A stretch of DNA of 64,000 bases from CAMDBL01 sp964498125 (lineage in GTDB: Bacteria > Pseudomonadota > Alphaproteobacteria > Rhizobiales > Hyphomicrobiaceae). The stretch lies in NCBI GenBank assembly GCA_964498125.1, contig CAZCGE010000134.1, positions 88,724 through 152,723 on the forward strand, in the 5' to 3' direction. The translations under genes were made by a program, and so were the position numbers. This document shows positions 17,474-26,423 of this stretch, piece by piece. Position 1 is the stretch's first letter. The number at the start of each line of letters is the position of its first letter. The notes beneath the pieces are model-generated. The model was not told where the DNA came from. It was given only the letters and a program-made list of their open reading frames with translations, and did not search any database.

Positions 17474-18372
17474 CGGTCAAAGACTTTGGCAGGATTACCT
17501 GGATCGGCACCGGCAAGCTTGGCTTGCCGATGGCCGCCCGCATTGCCGCGGCGGGCTATGATATTGTCGCCTATGACGTCAGCGCGGAGCGCCTCACCGA
17601 GGCCAGGAAGCGCAAGCTGGCGACGGCGAATTTTGTCGCCGACGCGGTGAAGGGGGCGAAAGCGGTGTTCACGTCGCTGCCCGACGACACCGTCATGCTG
17701 GCGGCCGTTGCTGAACCCGGTGGCATCCTCGCCGTCATGCCGGCCGATGCCATCCTGGTCGAAACATCCACTGTCTCGCCGGAGGCCTCCGCCAAGGTCG
17801 CCGAGGCCGCGGCCGCCAGGAAAATCGCCTACGTGCGCTCGCCCGTCTCCGGCAATCCGGTATCGGTCGAGGCCGGCATCGCCAGCGTGCTGTGCTCGGG
17901 GCCAGAAGTTGCCTTCAAGGCCGTGCAGCCCACGCTCGCCGCCTTCTCGAAATCGCAGAAGTGGCTCGGGACCGCGGAGCAGGCACGCTATGCCAAGCTC
18001 GCCATCAACCAGATGGTGGCGGTGACCTCCGGCGTGATCGCCGAAGCCGTTGTCATGGCAGAGAAGGGCGGCATCTCGAGGAAAGACATTCTCGAGGTGC
18101 TGTGCAACTCCGTGATGGGCTCGCCGTTCATGCAGTACAAGGCGCCGCCGCTGGAGAAGGGCGACTACACGCCGACCTTCACCTGCAAGCAGATGATCAA
18201 GGACATCGACCTGATCCTCGGCGCCTGCCAGTCGACCGGCGTGCCGGCGCCGCTCACCGCGCTGATGCGCCAGACCTATTCGGCACTCATCAGCCGCGGC
18301 CATGCGGGAGAGGACTTCATCGCCACCGTCAAGCTGACAGAGGAGTTGGCGGGGGTTGGAAAAAAATCGTAG
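17470..18372 (+). CDS. NAD(P)-dependent 3-hydroxyisobutyrate dehydrogenase-like oxidoreductase
   Basis: This 300-residue beta-hydroxyacid dehydrogenase has the N-terminal dinucleotide fold ITWIGTGKLGLPMAARI, the substrate motif region VRSPVSGNPVSVEAG, and the catalytic Lys in YAKLAINQMV. The start ATG overlaps the amidohydrolase stop (ATGA), which indicates translational coupling. The substrate-specificity loop is not of a type I can name, so it could act on a hydroxy acid or tartronate-semialdehyde analogue. It ends just before a perfect palindrome at 18379-18405. Confidence 0.87.
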   Translation: MTVKDFGRITWIGTGKLGLPMAARIAAAGYDIVAYDVSAERLTEARKRKLATANFVADAVKGAKAVFTSLPDDTVMLAAVAEPGGILAVMPADAILVETSTVSPEASAKVAEAAAARKIAYVRSPVSGNPVSVEAGIASVLCSGPEVAFKAVQPTLAAFSKSQKWLGTAEQARYAKLAINQMVAVTSGVIAEAVVMAEKGGISRKDILEVLCNSVMGSPFMQYKAPPLEKGDYTPTFTCKQMIKDIDLILGACQSTGVPAPLTALMRQTYSALISRGHAGEDFIATVKLTEELAGVGKKS

Positions 18373-18378
18373 GCGGCA

Positions 18379-18405
18379 GGGGTCAGACCCGCAGGGTCTG
18401 ACCCC
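18379..18405. repeat. Perfect palindrome of GTCAGAC/GTCTGAC family
   Basis: The arms GGGGTCAGACCC and GGGTCTGACCCC pair perfectly over 12 bp around a 3-nt loop (GCA). Related sequences lie at 35493-35544, 40612-40636 and 63031-63056. Here it sits between two co-directional catabolic genes, 6 bp after the stop. It could act as an mRNA processing or attenuation hairpin, or simply be a mobile repetitive palindrome. Confidence 0.8.
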
Positions 18406-18431
18406 ACACGTTGAGAAAAGAGGAAACACTC

Positions 18432-19439
18432 ATGACCATGAACGTCGCCGTTGCCGGCTTTGGCTGGTGGGGCAAGCAGATCGTCAAGAGCCTGGCGAAG
18501 ACGGACCGCATCAAGGTGGCCACCGTCGTCGATCCGATGCCGCCGGCCGATGCGCCGGAATTGGCCAAGGAGTATGGTTTCAAGCTCGAGTCGAAATTCG
18601 ACACCGTGCTGGCTGACAAGGGCATCGAGGGCTTGATTCTGACCACGCCCAACGCCTTCCACGAGGCGCAGACGATCGCCGGCTTCGCGGCCGGCAAGGC
18701 GGTGTTCTGCGAGAAGCCGCTGACCATGACCGGCGCCGGCGCCAGGCGCATGACCGAGGCTGCCACCAAGGCGGGCAAGGTGCTCGGCATCGGCCACGAG
18801 CGGCGCTATGAGCCCGCCTTCGAGGAGCTGTTCAAGATCGTCAACGATGGCCGCATCGGCCGGCTGCTGAGCATCGAGGCCAACGTCTCGCACAACCAGT
18901 TCCAGGCGCTCGACAAGAGCAATTGGCGCAAGGACCCGAAGATGTCGCCGGCCGGCATGTACACGGCCACCGGCATCCATATGACCGACATCTTCTGCGC
19001 CATGGCCGGCACGCCCGTGGAAGTGCGCGCGGAGACGGATACGCTGGTCTACGACAAGCCGATGGAGGATTACGTTCGGGCAAAAATCCTGTTCAAGTCG
19101 GGCGTCCGCGCCATGTTCTCGGCGCTCAGCTGCACGCCTTTTTACGGCCGCTTCACAGCCTACGGTGAAACCGGCTGGGTCGAAGTACAAAGCGAGGCCA
19201 ATGTCGACTGGAACCGGCCGACGCACTTGGTCGTCTCGACCAGGCCCGGCGAACGCACGACGACGACCAGTACCTTCAAGGTCGAGGACACGGTGACAGC
19301 GAATCTGATCGCCTGGGCCGACGCCAATCAGGGCAAGGGCAAGTACCGTTTCACGACAGACCACCTCGTTGACAACACCCGCATCTTCGAGGCGATCGTC
19401 AGGTCGGCGGGCCAGGGCGGCGCCGTGGTTAAATTGTGA
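18432..19439 (+). CDS. Gfo/Idh/MocA-family oxidoreductase
   Basis: This 335-residue NAD(P)-dependent oxidoreductase has a Rossmann start (VAVAGFGWWGKQIVKSLA), the catalytic EKP motif in FCEKPLTMTGAGA, and the C-terminal alpha/beta domain with GHERRYEPAFEEL. Family members oxidise sugars, inositols or related polyols, or act as dehydratases. GAGGAAACACTC sits just before the ATG at 18432. It is the last plus-strand gene of the catabolic group, converging with the orphan TTT receptor. The substrate is unknown. Confidence 0.87.
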   Translation: MTMNVAVAGFGWWGKQIVKSLAKTDRIKVATVVDPMPPADAPELAKEYGFKLESKFDTVLADKGIEGLILTTPNAFHEAQTIAGFAAGKAVFCEKPLTMTGAGARRMTEAATKAGKVLGIGHERRYEPAFEELFKIVNDGRIGRLLSIEANVSHNQFQALDKSNWRKDPKMSPAGMYTATGIHMTDIFCAMAGTPVEVRAETDTLVYDKPMEDYVRAKILFKSGVRAMFSALSCTPFYGRFTAYGETGWVEVQSEANVDWNRPTHLVVSTRPGERTTTTSTFKVEDTVTANLIAWADANQGKGKYRFTTDHLVDNTRIFEAIVRSAGQGGAVVKL

Positions 19440-19460
19440 GGCGGGCCTTTCCCCGTCCGA

Positions 19461-20450
19461 TCACTTGACCTCCAGCTTCTTGATTCCCGCCAGTCGCGCC
19501 ATCTCGCCCTGATGGGGGATCTGGATGGCGATCTCCTTGCGGAATTCCTCCGGTGTCGTGCCCCAGACTTCGACGCCGAGCTCGGTCAACTGTTTGCGGA
19601 TCTTCTCATCCTTCAGCGCATCGACGATGGCCTTGTGCAAGATGGCGATGACCTCCCTCGGCAGGCCTGCCGGCCCCATGATGCCGTGCCAGACGATCGC
19701 CTCGAAGCCGGGGAAACCTGATTCCGCCACGGTCGGCACGTCCGGCAGCGCGCCCGAGCGCTTCAGCGAGGTCACCGCCAGCGGCCGGATCTGGCCGCCT
19801 TGGATCAGCGGGATCAGTGGTGAGGGCGGATTGAGACCGACCTGAATGTGATTGCCGACCACCGCCTGGATCACCTGGCCGGTGCCGCGATGCGGCACAT
19901 GGATCATCTCGAACTTGGCGTCGCGCTTCAACTGCTCGCCGCCGAAGTGGCTCGACGTGCCGACGCCGCCGGTGCCGTAGCTGAGCTTGCCCGGATTGGC
20001 CTTGGCGTAAGCCACGAACTCGGCCAAATTCTGCACCGGAACCGAGGGATGCACGAACAGCACGTTCGGCTGCTGGCCGACGATGCTGATCGGCTCGAAG
20101 TCCTTCTCGGGGTTGTAGCCGATGTTGTCGTAGATGAATTGGTTGCCGGCCAACATGTTGGTCGTGCCGAGGATCAACGTATAGCCGTCGGCCGGCTGGC
20201 GCGAGACATGCGCCGCGGCGATGCCGCCGCCGGCGCCGGCCTTGTTCTCGATGACGAACGGCTGCTTCAGCGCCTCCTCCAATTTCCTGCACAGAATGCG
20301 CGAGAGCACATCGCTCGGGCCGCCGGGTGCAAAGCCGATGACAAACGTGATCGGTTTCGTCGGGTAGGTCTGTGCGAGTGCCGCGGCTCCCGAACTGCAA
20401 AGCGCACCGATGCCGATGATCAGAGCCGCGGTGCGTCCCAAATGCTGCAT
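19461..20450 (-). CDS. Orphan TTT family substrate-binding protein (Bug)
   Basis: This periplasmic binding protein of 329 residues carries a signal peptide ending near ALAQTYPTK. The family segments TFVIGFAPGGPSDVLSRIL, LGTTNMLAGNQF, GGVGTSSHFGGEQL and PHRGTGQVIQAVV are all present. No tctA or tctB is adjacent, which is common for Bug proteins; it may share a membrane pair encoded elsewhere. I chose the ATG at 20450 because GGGAGAGAAACG lies upstream. It follows the acetamidase gene on the same strand at 140 bp distance, so the substrate may be an amide-derived acid. Confidence 0.87.
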   Translation of the reverse strand: MQHLGRTAALIIGIGALCSSGAAALAQTYPTKPITFVIGFAPGGPSDVLSRILCRKLEEALKQPFVIENKAGAGGGIAAAHVSRQPADGYTLILGTTNMLAGNQFIYDNIGYNPEKDFEPISIVGQQPNVLFVHPSVPVQNLAEFVAYAKANPGKLSYGTGGVGTSSHFGGEQLKRDAKFEMIHVPHRGTGQVIQAVVGNHIQVGLNPPSPLIPLIQGGQIRPLAVTSLKRSGALPDVPTVAESGFPGFEAIVWHGIMGPAGLPREVIAILHKAIVDALKDEKIRKQLTELGVEVWGTTPEEFRKEIAIQIPHQGEMARLAGIKKLEVK

Positions 20451-20590
20451 CGTTTCTCTCCCTGGTGACATGCCCGATCTGACGCCTTGCTTGGGCCGAC
20501 CGGAGCAATGCTTGCGGCAACGATGTCACACGCCAGCAAACACCACAAGAGCGTACCGGCTGCCTGTTGGCCCGCCATCGCCCTGCCCTC

Positions 20591-21538
20591 TCACCCCTGC
20601 AAATACCCCTTCTCCAGCATCACGTGCGAGCCGTTGTGGCCGTTGACCATCTGCGTGATGCGCAGATCGGCGGCAAGCGAGCAGAGGATGTAGGCGTCCT
20701 CGCGGTCGATGCCGCGACGGTCCGCAATCAGAGTGATCATGTCGCGCAGGGCGTTCTTGGCGGCCACGTCCAGATCCGGATCGAACGCCATCGTGATCAT
20801 GTGCGTCGGCGTCTCGGCGCGCGGCATCAGGAGCGTCATGTCGGTGCGCAGCGTCACCTTGAATGTGCCGCGCAGCGCCGTCTCGATGGCGGTCAGGCAC
20901 ACCTCGCCGTCGCCCTGCACGCCATGACCGTCGCCGATCGACAGCAGCGCGCCTTCAGTCAGTACGGGGAGATACAGCGTCGTCCCCGGCACCAGTTCCT
21001 TGTTGTCGAGGTTGCCGCCGTGGCGGCGAGGGATCATCGAGGTGATGCGGCCCCAAGACGCCGGTGGGGCTACTCCAATGTTGCCGAAAAACGGTTTCAG
21101 CATGATCTCGCCGCCCCACGGCAGCTTGGCTTTCCTGCCCTTGAGATCGATCGGAATGTGGTGCATGCGCGGTTCGGGGAAATCGCCGGCCAGCGCGCCA
21201 CCCAGCGGATGGATCAGCGCATAGCCCCACTCCTGGCGCGGCTCGACCGACAGGATATCGATCTGCAGCACGTGGCCGGGCTTGGCGCCTGTCACCGCCA
21301 CCGGTCCAGTCATGATGTGCGGGCCGATGCCAGAGCGCGCCACCTTGGCGTGGATGCCGGCATGCTCGGGCAGAATGGCGAGGTTCTTACTGGCCGCGGG
21401 AAGATGCTCGGGCCCGCCGCTGATCGACTCCAGCGTGATCTCATCGCCGCTGGCGATGGTCAGGATGGGTTTTTGCGTGGCGTCGAAATAGCCCCAGTGC
21501 ACCGTCTCCGGGGACGCTTTGAGGTCGTGTCGTGCCAT
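20591..21538 (-). CDS. Acetamidase/formamidase family protein
   Basis: This 315-residue hydrolase belongs to the FmdA/AmdA family, which releases ammonia from formamide, acetamide or similar amides. Diagnostic stretches are the early HWGYFDATQKP, GPHIMTGPVAVTGAKPGHVLQIDI, HPLGGALAGDFPEPR, the metal-site region SIGDGHGVQGDGEVC and the C-terminal DREDAYILCSLAADLRITQMVNG. The ATG at 21538 is preceded by GAGGATGACGGC, and an upstream continuation runs into the kinase gene. It sits just downstream of the transporter-like hybrid kinase (43-bp gap). Confidence 0.9.
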   Translation of the reverse strand: MARHDLKASPETVHWGYFDATQKPILTIASGDEITLESISGGPEHLPAASKNLAILPEHAGIHAKVARSGIGPHIMTGPVAVTGAKPGHVLQIDILSVEPRQEWGYALIHPLGGALAGDFPEPRMHHIPIDLKGRKAKLPWGGEIMLKPFFGNIGVAPPASWGRITSMIPRRHGGNLDNKELVPGTTLYLPVLTEGALLSIGDGHGVQGDGEVCLTAIETALRGTFKVTLRTDMTLLMPRAETPTHMITMAFDPDLDVAAKNALRDMITLIADRRGIDREDAYILCSLAADLRITQMVNGHNGSHVMLEKGYLQG

Positions 21539-21581
21539 GCCGTCATCCTCATTGTTGTTGGGGGCAGGCCCCGCTTGCGAC

Positions 21582-24500
21582 CTACTCCGCCGCCATGCGC
21601 CGCAGCGTATATTGCGCCAGCATCGCACGCAGCGCAGCAGCCTTGAGCGGTTTGCGCAGCAGCCCGGCGCCCTGCCGCCGAATATCGCGCTGCACCTCGG
21701 GCGACTGATCGGCGGTGATGACGATGGCTGGGATGTGCCGGCCAGCACTGACCCTCGCCGCGGCGATGACGTCGAGGCCGACGCCCTGATCCAGGTGATA
21801 GTCAGCCAGGATTGCATCCGGCGGCTTGGCTTGCGCCGACAAAATGGCCAGCGCCTCGGCGAGACCGCCTGCCGGCAATACGATGCAGCCCCAGCCGCGC
21901 AGCAGCGTCACCATGCCGTCGAGCACAGCCGGCTCATTGTCGACGCACAACACTGTGATACCGGCGAGATTACCGGACACGGCGGGCGCGGCATGTGCCG
22001 AGGGTTCCCGACGCTCCTGCGCCGCGGCGCGCGGCAAAGCCACTGAGAATGTCGAGCCGCGCCCAGGCGCGGAGACGATGTGCACGGGGGCGCCCAGCAA
22101 ACGGCCGATGCGCTCGACGATGGAAAGGCCAAGCCCCAGCCCGCGGACCAGGTTCGCCGTCTCGTCGAGCCGCTGGAACTCCTTGAAAATAATGCTGTGC
22201 TTGTCCGCGGGAATGCCCGGTCCGGTATCTGCGACCATGATCAGGATTTCGCCGCCGCGCCGGCGCACACCCACCAGCACCCTGCCGGTGCGGGAGTATT
22301 TCACGGCATTCGATACCAGGTTCTGCAGCAGACGGCGCAACAGGCGCCGGTCCGACCGTACCCAGATCTTGGTCTCGACCACCCTCAACTCGAGATTGCG
22401 CTCGCCTGCCATGGGCTCGAATTCGACCTTCAGTTGCTCGAGGATATCGCCGAGGGAGAACTCGCTGATGTCCGGCTCGAGCCGGCCGGCATCCAGCCGC
22501 GAGATATCGATGAGGGTCGAGAAGATCTCTTCGACGGCCTCCAGCGAAGCATCGATGTTGCGCGCCAGCGTCGCCTCGCCCTTATCGAGCTGGCTCTCGG
22601 CCAGGCTCGCCGTATAAAGCCGCGCCGCGTTGAGCGGCTGCAGGATGTCGTGGCTTGCCGCGGCGATGAAACGTGTCTTGTCGAGGTTGGCGGCATCCGC
22701 CTTGGACTTGGCGACGGCGAGGGCCTGGTTCACCTGCAGCAGCTCAGTGGTCCGTTCAATGACGCGCCGCTCCAGCGTCTCGTTGGCCCGCGCCAGCGCC
22801 GTTGCCGCCGAAACGCGATCGGTGATGTCGGAATAGGTCGTGACGAAGCCGCCCTGCGGCATGGCTGCCGTGCGAATTTCCAGTATGCGGCCGCCATGAT
22901 TGATCCGCTCCTGGAATGTCTCCTTGGTGACCGAGAGCCGCATCAGCCGTTCCGCAATCAACGGCTCGACCGGACCATCGCCGAAGTCGCCGCGCTCCGC
23001 GCAGACGCGCAGGATACGTTCGAGTGGCACGCCGACGCGGCCGACATCGGCGGGCAGGTCGAGCAGCTCGCGGAACTGCCGGTTCCAGCAGACCAGCCGC
23101 AATTCCTTGTCGAACACGCTGAGCCCGTGTCGGACCTGATCAAGTGCCGACTGCAGCAAGTCGCGATTGTATTGCAACGCCTCGGAGGCATCGTCGAGCA
23201 GCTTCAGCGCCGACAGACTGCCGACGTTGTTGCGCCTGAGCAGCAGCGACAGAACGAGCCGCGCCGAGGCGGCACCGATGGCGCTGGTGAGCAGGTGCTC
23301 GGTGAAGCGCACGGTTTGGATATCGGCCTCGGCATGCGCCGGCAACTGACTGTTGCGGCTCGCCGCGTGCTCGGCGAACGAGCGCTCGGCGCGCTCATGG
23401 CCAAGATATCGCGCCACCGTGGTCTGCAGATCGTGCACCGTGATCGATGACCGCCAGATGCGGAACGCGGGCGCCGGCATCGGCCCTGGCGGCAGGTCAT
23501 CGTGCACGAACAGGTGTGCCTGAAGCCGCTCGATCGGCTCGGGCGCGCGCAGTAGCGAGACGATGACGAAGGCGGCGATATTGCCGGCCATGGAGAACAG
23601 CACGCCATGGGTCAGCGGCTCGAACTGCAGGAAGAACAAGGCTTGCGGCTTGAGAATGCCCAACGAAAGCGGACCCTCCGAGATCAGCGACGTCGACACC
23701 CAGCCAGCCTTGGCAACCCAGGGCAGCAGCAAGGTGTAGGCCCACAGCGCGAAACCCGTCAGCATGCCCGCTATCGCGCCGCGGGCCGTGCCGCGCCGCC
23801 AGACCAGACCGAGGAAGAACGCCGGCGCCAATTGCGCGATGGCGGCGAAGGCAACGAGGCCGATCGCCACCAGCTCCTGATTCTGGCCGATTGCACGGTA
23901 GACCGTATAGCCCAGCAGCAGAATGATGACGATGGCGACGCGGCGGATGACGAGCAACTTCACCGCCATATCTTCCTGCCGCTCGGTATCGGCCAAGCCG
24001 TTATTGAGCAGCAATGGAATGACAATGCCGTTGCACACCATGATGGCCAGCGCGATCGACTCCACGATCACCATGGCAGTGGCCGCCGACAGGCCGCCGA
24101 TGAAGGCGATCAGCGACAGGGTCGGTGAACCGGCGGCCAGCGGCAGCGAGAGCACATAAAAATCCGGGTCGGCCAGTCCCGAAGGCAGCACCATGATGCC
24201 GGCGGCGGCAATCGGCACCACGAACAGGTTGATCAGCACAAGGTAGGCCGGGAACAGCCAGGCCGCGCGGCGCACCTCCTTCTCGGAGTGGTTTTCGACC
24301 ACCGTGACATGGAACTGGCGTGGCAGCAGAATGATGCAGACGAACGACAGAAACGTCATCGTCAGCCATGTGCCGCCATTGAAACCCTGGCCGAATGTCG
24401 CCTGCACGTGCGGGTTGATGCGGGCGTTGGCGAGAAATTCTCCGACTCCGCCAAACATGGAGAAAACCACGAAAAAGCCGACGGCCAGGAAGGCCGCCAG

Positions 24501-25115
24501 CTTGATCAGCGACTCCGCGGCAATGGCCAGCATCAGTCCGTCCTGATGCTCGGTGGCATCGATGTGCCGCGTGCCGAACAGAATGGCGAAGGCAGCCAGC
24601 ACCAGCGTGATGACGAAGGCCGTGTCGGTGAGGCCGATGTTGGGCAGCGCCATCGGCACCAGCGGACTGCCGCCCAGCAGCGTCTCGACCGCGACGGCAA
24701 TGGCTTTGAGCTGCAGCGCGATGTAGGGCAGCGTGCCGACAACGGCGACAGTCGTGACGACCGCGGCCACCGCCTGGCTCTTGCCATAGCGGGCCGCCAG
24801 GAAATCGGCGATCGAGGTCAGATTCTGCGTCTTGGCCAGCCGCACGATGCGCAGCACCAGCGGCCAGCCCAATGCGAACATGAGAATCGGGCCGATGTAG
24901 ACCGGGATGAAATCGTACCCCGTCGAGGCGGCGCGCCCGACGCTGCCAAAGAACGTCCAGGACGTGCAATAGACGGCCAGCGACAGAGCATAGATCAGCG
25001 GCCTGCCAAGGCCGTCTCGGCCGGGGCTGAGCACCCGGTCGCCAGTCCAGGCCAGCGCGAACAGGGCACTGACGTACCCGAGCGCCACTGCAACGATCAA
25101 CCAACCCTCAAACAT
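21582..25115 (-). CDS. Sodium:solute symporter-histidine kinase-receiver hybrid
   Basis: This 1177-residue protein fuses a transporter-like sensor to a hybrid kinase, as in the CbrA/CrbS/ErcS'-NahK type of sensors. Residues 1 to about 500 form a sodium:solute-symporter domain with about 13 helices (SWTFFGSVGRAAST, TSIADFLAARYGKSQ near the start). A PAS-like region (RHGLSVFDKELRLVCWNRQF) and a coiled coil follow. The phosphoacceptor box reads FIAAASHDILQPL near residue 810, then comes an ATPase domain (NLVSNAVKYS, DTGPGIP, GLGLGLSIV). A C-terminal receiver begins near residue 1050 (VLCVDNEP; acceptor Asp in ILADYHL; Lys in LRKPL). The downstream acetamidase and TTT receptor genes may be targets, but no output regulator is adjacent. 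Confidence 0.9.
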   Translation of the reverse strand: MFEGWLIVAVALGYVSALFALAWTGDRVLSPGRDGLGRPLIYALSLAVYCTSWTFFGSVGRAASTGYDFIPVYIGPILMFALGWPLVLRIVRLAKTQNLTSIADFLAARYGKSQAVAAVVTTVAVVGTLPYIALQLKAIAVAVETLLGGSPLVPMALPNIGLTDTAFVITLVLAAFAILFGTRHIDATEHQDGLMLAIAAESLIKLAAFLAVGFFVVFSMFGGVGEFLANARINPHVQATFGQGFNGGTWLTMTFLSFVCIILLPRQFHVTVVENHSEKEVRRAAWLFPAYLVLINLFVVPIAAAGIMVLPSGLADPDFYVLSLPLAAGSPTLSLIAFIGGLSAATAMVIVESIALAIMVCNGIVIPLLLNNGLADTERQEDMAVKLLVIRRVAIVIILLLGYTVYRAIGQNQELVAIGLVAFAAIAQLAPAFFLGLVWRRGTARGAIAGMLTGFALWAYTLLLPWVAKAGWVSTSLISEGPLSLGILKPQALFFLQFEPLTHGVLFSMAGNIAAFVIVSLLRAPEPIERLQAHLFVHDDLPPGPMPAPAFRIWRSSITVHDLQTTVARYLGHERAERSFAEHAASRNSQLPAHAEADIQTVRFTEHLLTSAIGAASARLVLSLLLRRNNVGSLSALKLLDDASEALQYNRDLLQSALDQVRHGLSVFDKELRLVCWNRQFRELLDLPADVGRVGVPLERILRVCAERGDFGDGPVEPLIAERLMRLSVTKETFQERINHGGRILEIRTAAMPQGGFVTTYSDITDRVSAATALARANETLERRVIERTTELLQVNQALAVAKSKADAANLDKTRFIAAASHDILQPLNAARLYTASLAESQLDKGEATLARNIDASLEAVEEIFSTLIDISRLDAGRLEPDISEFSLGDILEQLKVEFEPMAGERNLELRVVETKIWVRSDRRLLRRLLQNLVSNAVKYSRTGRVLVGVRRRGGEILIMVADTGPGIPADKHSIIFKEFQRLDETANLVRGLGLGLSIVERIGRLLGAPVHIVSAPGRGSTFSVALPRAAAQERREPSAHAAPAVSGNLAGITVLCVDNEPAVLDGMVTLLRGWGCIVLPAGGLAEALAILSAQAKPPDAILADYHLDQGVGLDVIAAARVSAGRHIPAIVITADQSPEVQRDIRRQGAGLLRKPLKAAALRAMLAQYTLRRMAAE

Positions 25116-25251
25116 CGCCGACTCGCGATCAGGGAGCGTGTCCCTTGACAGATCCCAACGAAACGCCAGTGCGACTATAAAGCATTGCGGAGCAGATTTG
25201 CGCCGTAATGTCTAAAGATGCCGTTACAAGCCGATCCGGCGCATCGGCGAT

Positions 25252-25279
25252 TGAACTCCATTCTCGACTCTGTACACTG
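25252..25279 (+). promoter_or_regulatory. mscL: Candidate sigma-70-type promoter for mscL
   Basis: TTGAAC and TACACT lie 16 bp apart in the otherwise gene-free 327 bp between the hybrid kinase start and mscL, pointing toward mscL. The leader would be about 155 nt. This is pattern recognition only. I see no other gene in this interval. Confidence 0.3.
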
Positions 25280-25442
25280 ACATTAAGCCTTGGAGGTCAA
25301 CGACGCGACCGCCATGGCCTGCTATGCCCGGCTTCGGGTGGGGTGCATGCGGCAAGGACGAAGGCTGTTGCGTCAAACGTCACCTGCCGTACCCTGAAAG
25401 TGGCGATACGCCAGACTGAAACAGTTCACGGGAGAACAAGCT

Positions 25443-25847
25443 ATGAGCCTTGCACAGGAATTCAAGGAATTCGCGATGAGAGGCAATGTCGTTGATCTCG
25501 CCGTCGGCGTGATCATGGGCGCCGCCTTCGGACCGATCGTGTCGACGCTGGTCGACAACATCATCATGCCGCCGATTGGCTACCTGATGGCCGGCATCGA
25601 CTTCTCCACCCTCGCCGCCGTCCTGCCGACGCCGACCGGCAAGGGCGTGGAAATCAAGTACGGCCTGTTCCTGAATGCCGTCATCAAGTTCCTCATCACC
25701 GCCTTCGCCATCTTCATGCTGGTCAAGGGCATCAACACGATGAAGGCGCGATTCGAGCAGGAAGCCGCCGCTGGCCCACCTCCCGCGCCACCTGCGACCG
25801 AAGTGCTACTGAAAGAGATTCGCGACGCGCTGCTGGCCAGGAAATAG
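25443..25847 (+). CDS. mscL: Large-conductance mechanosensitive channel
   Basis: MscL is a homopentameric inner-membrane channel that opens under membrane tension and saves the cell from hypo-osmotic shock. The 134-residue protein has the N-terminal amphipathic helix and first membrane helix with EFKEFAMRGNVVDLAVGVIMG, the pore-lining GAAFGPIVSTLVDNIIMPPIG, a periplasmic loop, the second helix (FLITAFAIFMLVKGIN) and a C-terminal bundle (LLKEIRDALLARK). The length and motifs are standard for the family. GGAGAACAAGCT immediately precedes the ATG. It appears monocistronic. Confidence 0.95.
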   Translation: MSLAQEFKEFAMRGNVVDLAVGVIMGAAFGPIVSTLVDNIIMPPIGYLMAGIDFSTLAAVLPTPTGKGVEIKYGLFLNAVIKFLITAFAIFMLVKGINTMKARFEQEAAAGPPPAPPATEVLLKEIRDALLARK

Positions 25848-26159
25848 CCGGTTTGTGGCGGCGGGAGCGTCCTGGACGCGGCTCCCGCCAGGCCCGCCGT
25901 AGGATTACCCGGCACGCGCGCTCCGGCTTGACGGGCGCCGGCAGGGCTGCCTGCCCAGTGCCGCACGGCTGCACGCTAAGCGGAGTTCGCAAAAGTGCGC
26001 CTCGCGGTTTTGCGATAAAACTCCTCTAAAACAAAGTCCTAAGTAGATGATTCGTTGGTCTTCCAACGAAAGTCTGCTTAGTGCATTCGGGTCATAGCCG
26101 GATGCGTCCAATTGCAGGCATACTGGCGGCCTCGTTCACCTCGAACTGGAGTTGTCGCC

Positions 26160-26423
26160 ATGATCCGCTTCATTGCCCCCATCGCGCTTGCCGCAGCACT
26201 GGCGTGCGCCCCGATTGCCGGCAGCGCCCAAGATGCCAAGGCTCCGGCCAAGGCCGCCGCCAAATCGTCATCGCCCAAAGCAGGGCCTGGCGAGAAGGTC
26301 TGCCGCTACAAATTTCCCGGCGGCGAGCAACGCGCGTGGGTGTGCAAGAAGGAAGAGCCGTGTTGCGCCTGGGATGCGATCAGCTACGTCAAGTGCGGCT
26401 CGACGATCACCGGCTGCCTGTGA
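26160..26423 (+). CDS. Small secreted cysteine-rich protein
   Basis: I do not recognise this 87-residue protein. It has a signal peptide (MIRFIAPIALAAALAC, ending near GSAQDAK), a Lys/Ala-rich linker and a compact C-terminal domain with six cysteines spaced as VCRYKF, VCKKEEPCC, VKCGS and GCL. These could form three disulfides in the periplasm. The ATG at 26160 is preceded by CTGGAG. A hairpin with 8-bp arms (TTCGTTGG / CCAACGAA at 26051-26070) lies upstream, and a 13-bp inverted repeat (26459-26471 and 26522-26534) lies downstream. Confidence 0.55.
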   Translation: MIRFIAPIALAAALACAPIAGSAQDAKAPAKAAAKSSSPKAGPGEKVCRYKFPGGEQRAWVCKKEEPCCAWDAISYVKCGSTITGCL

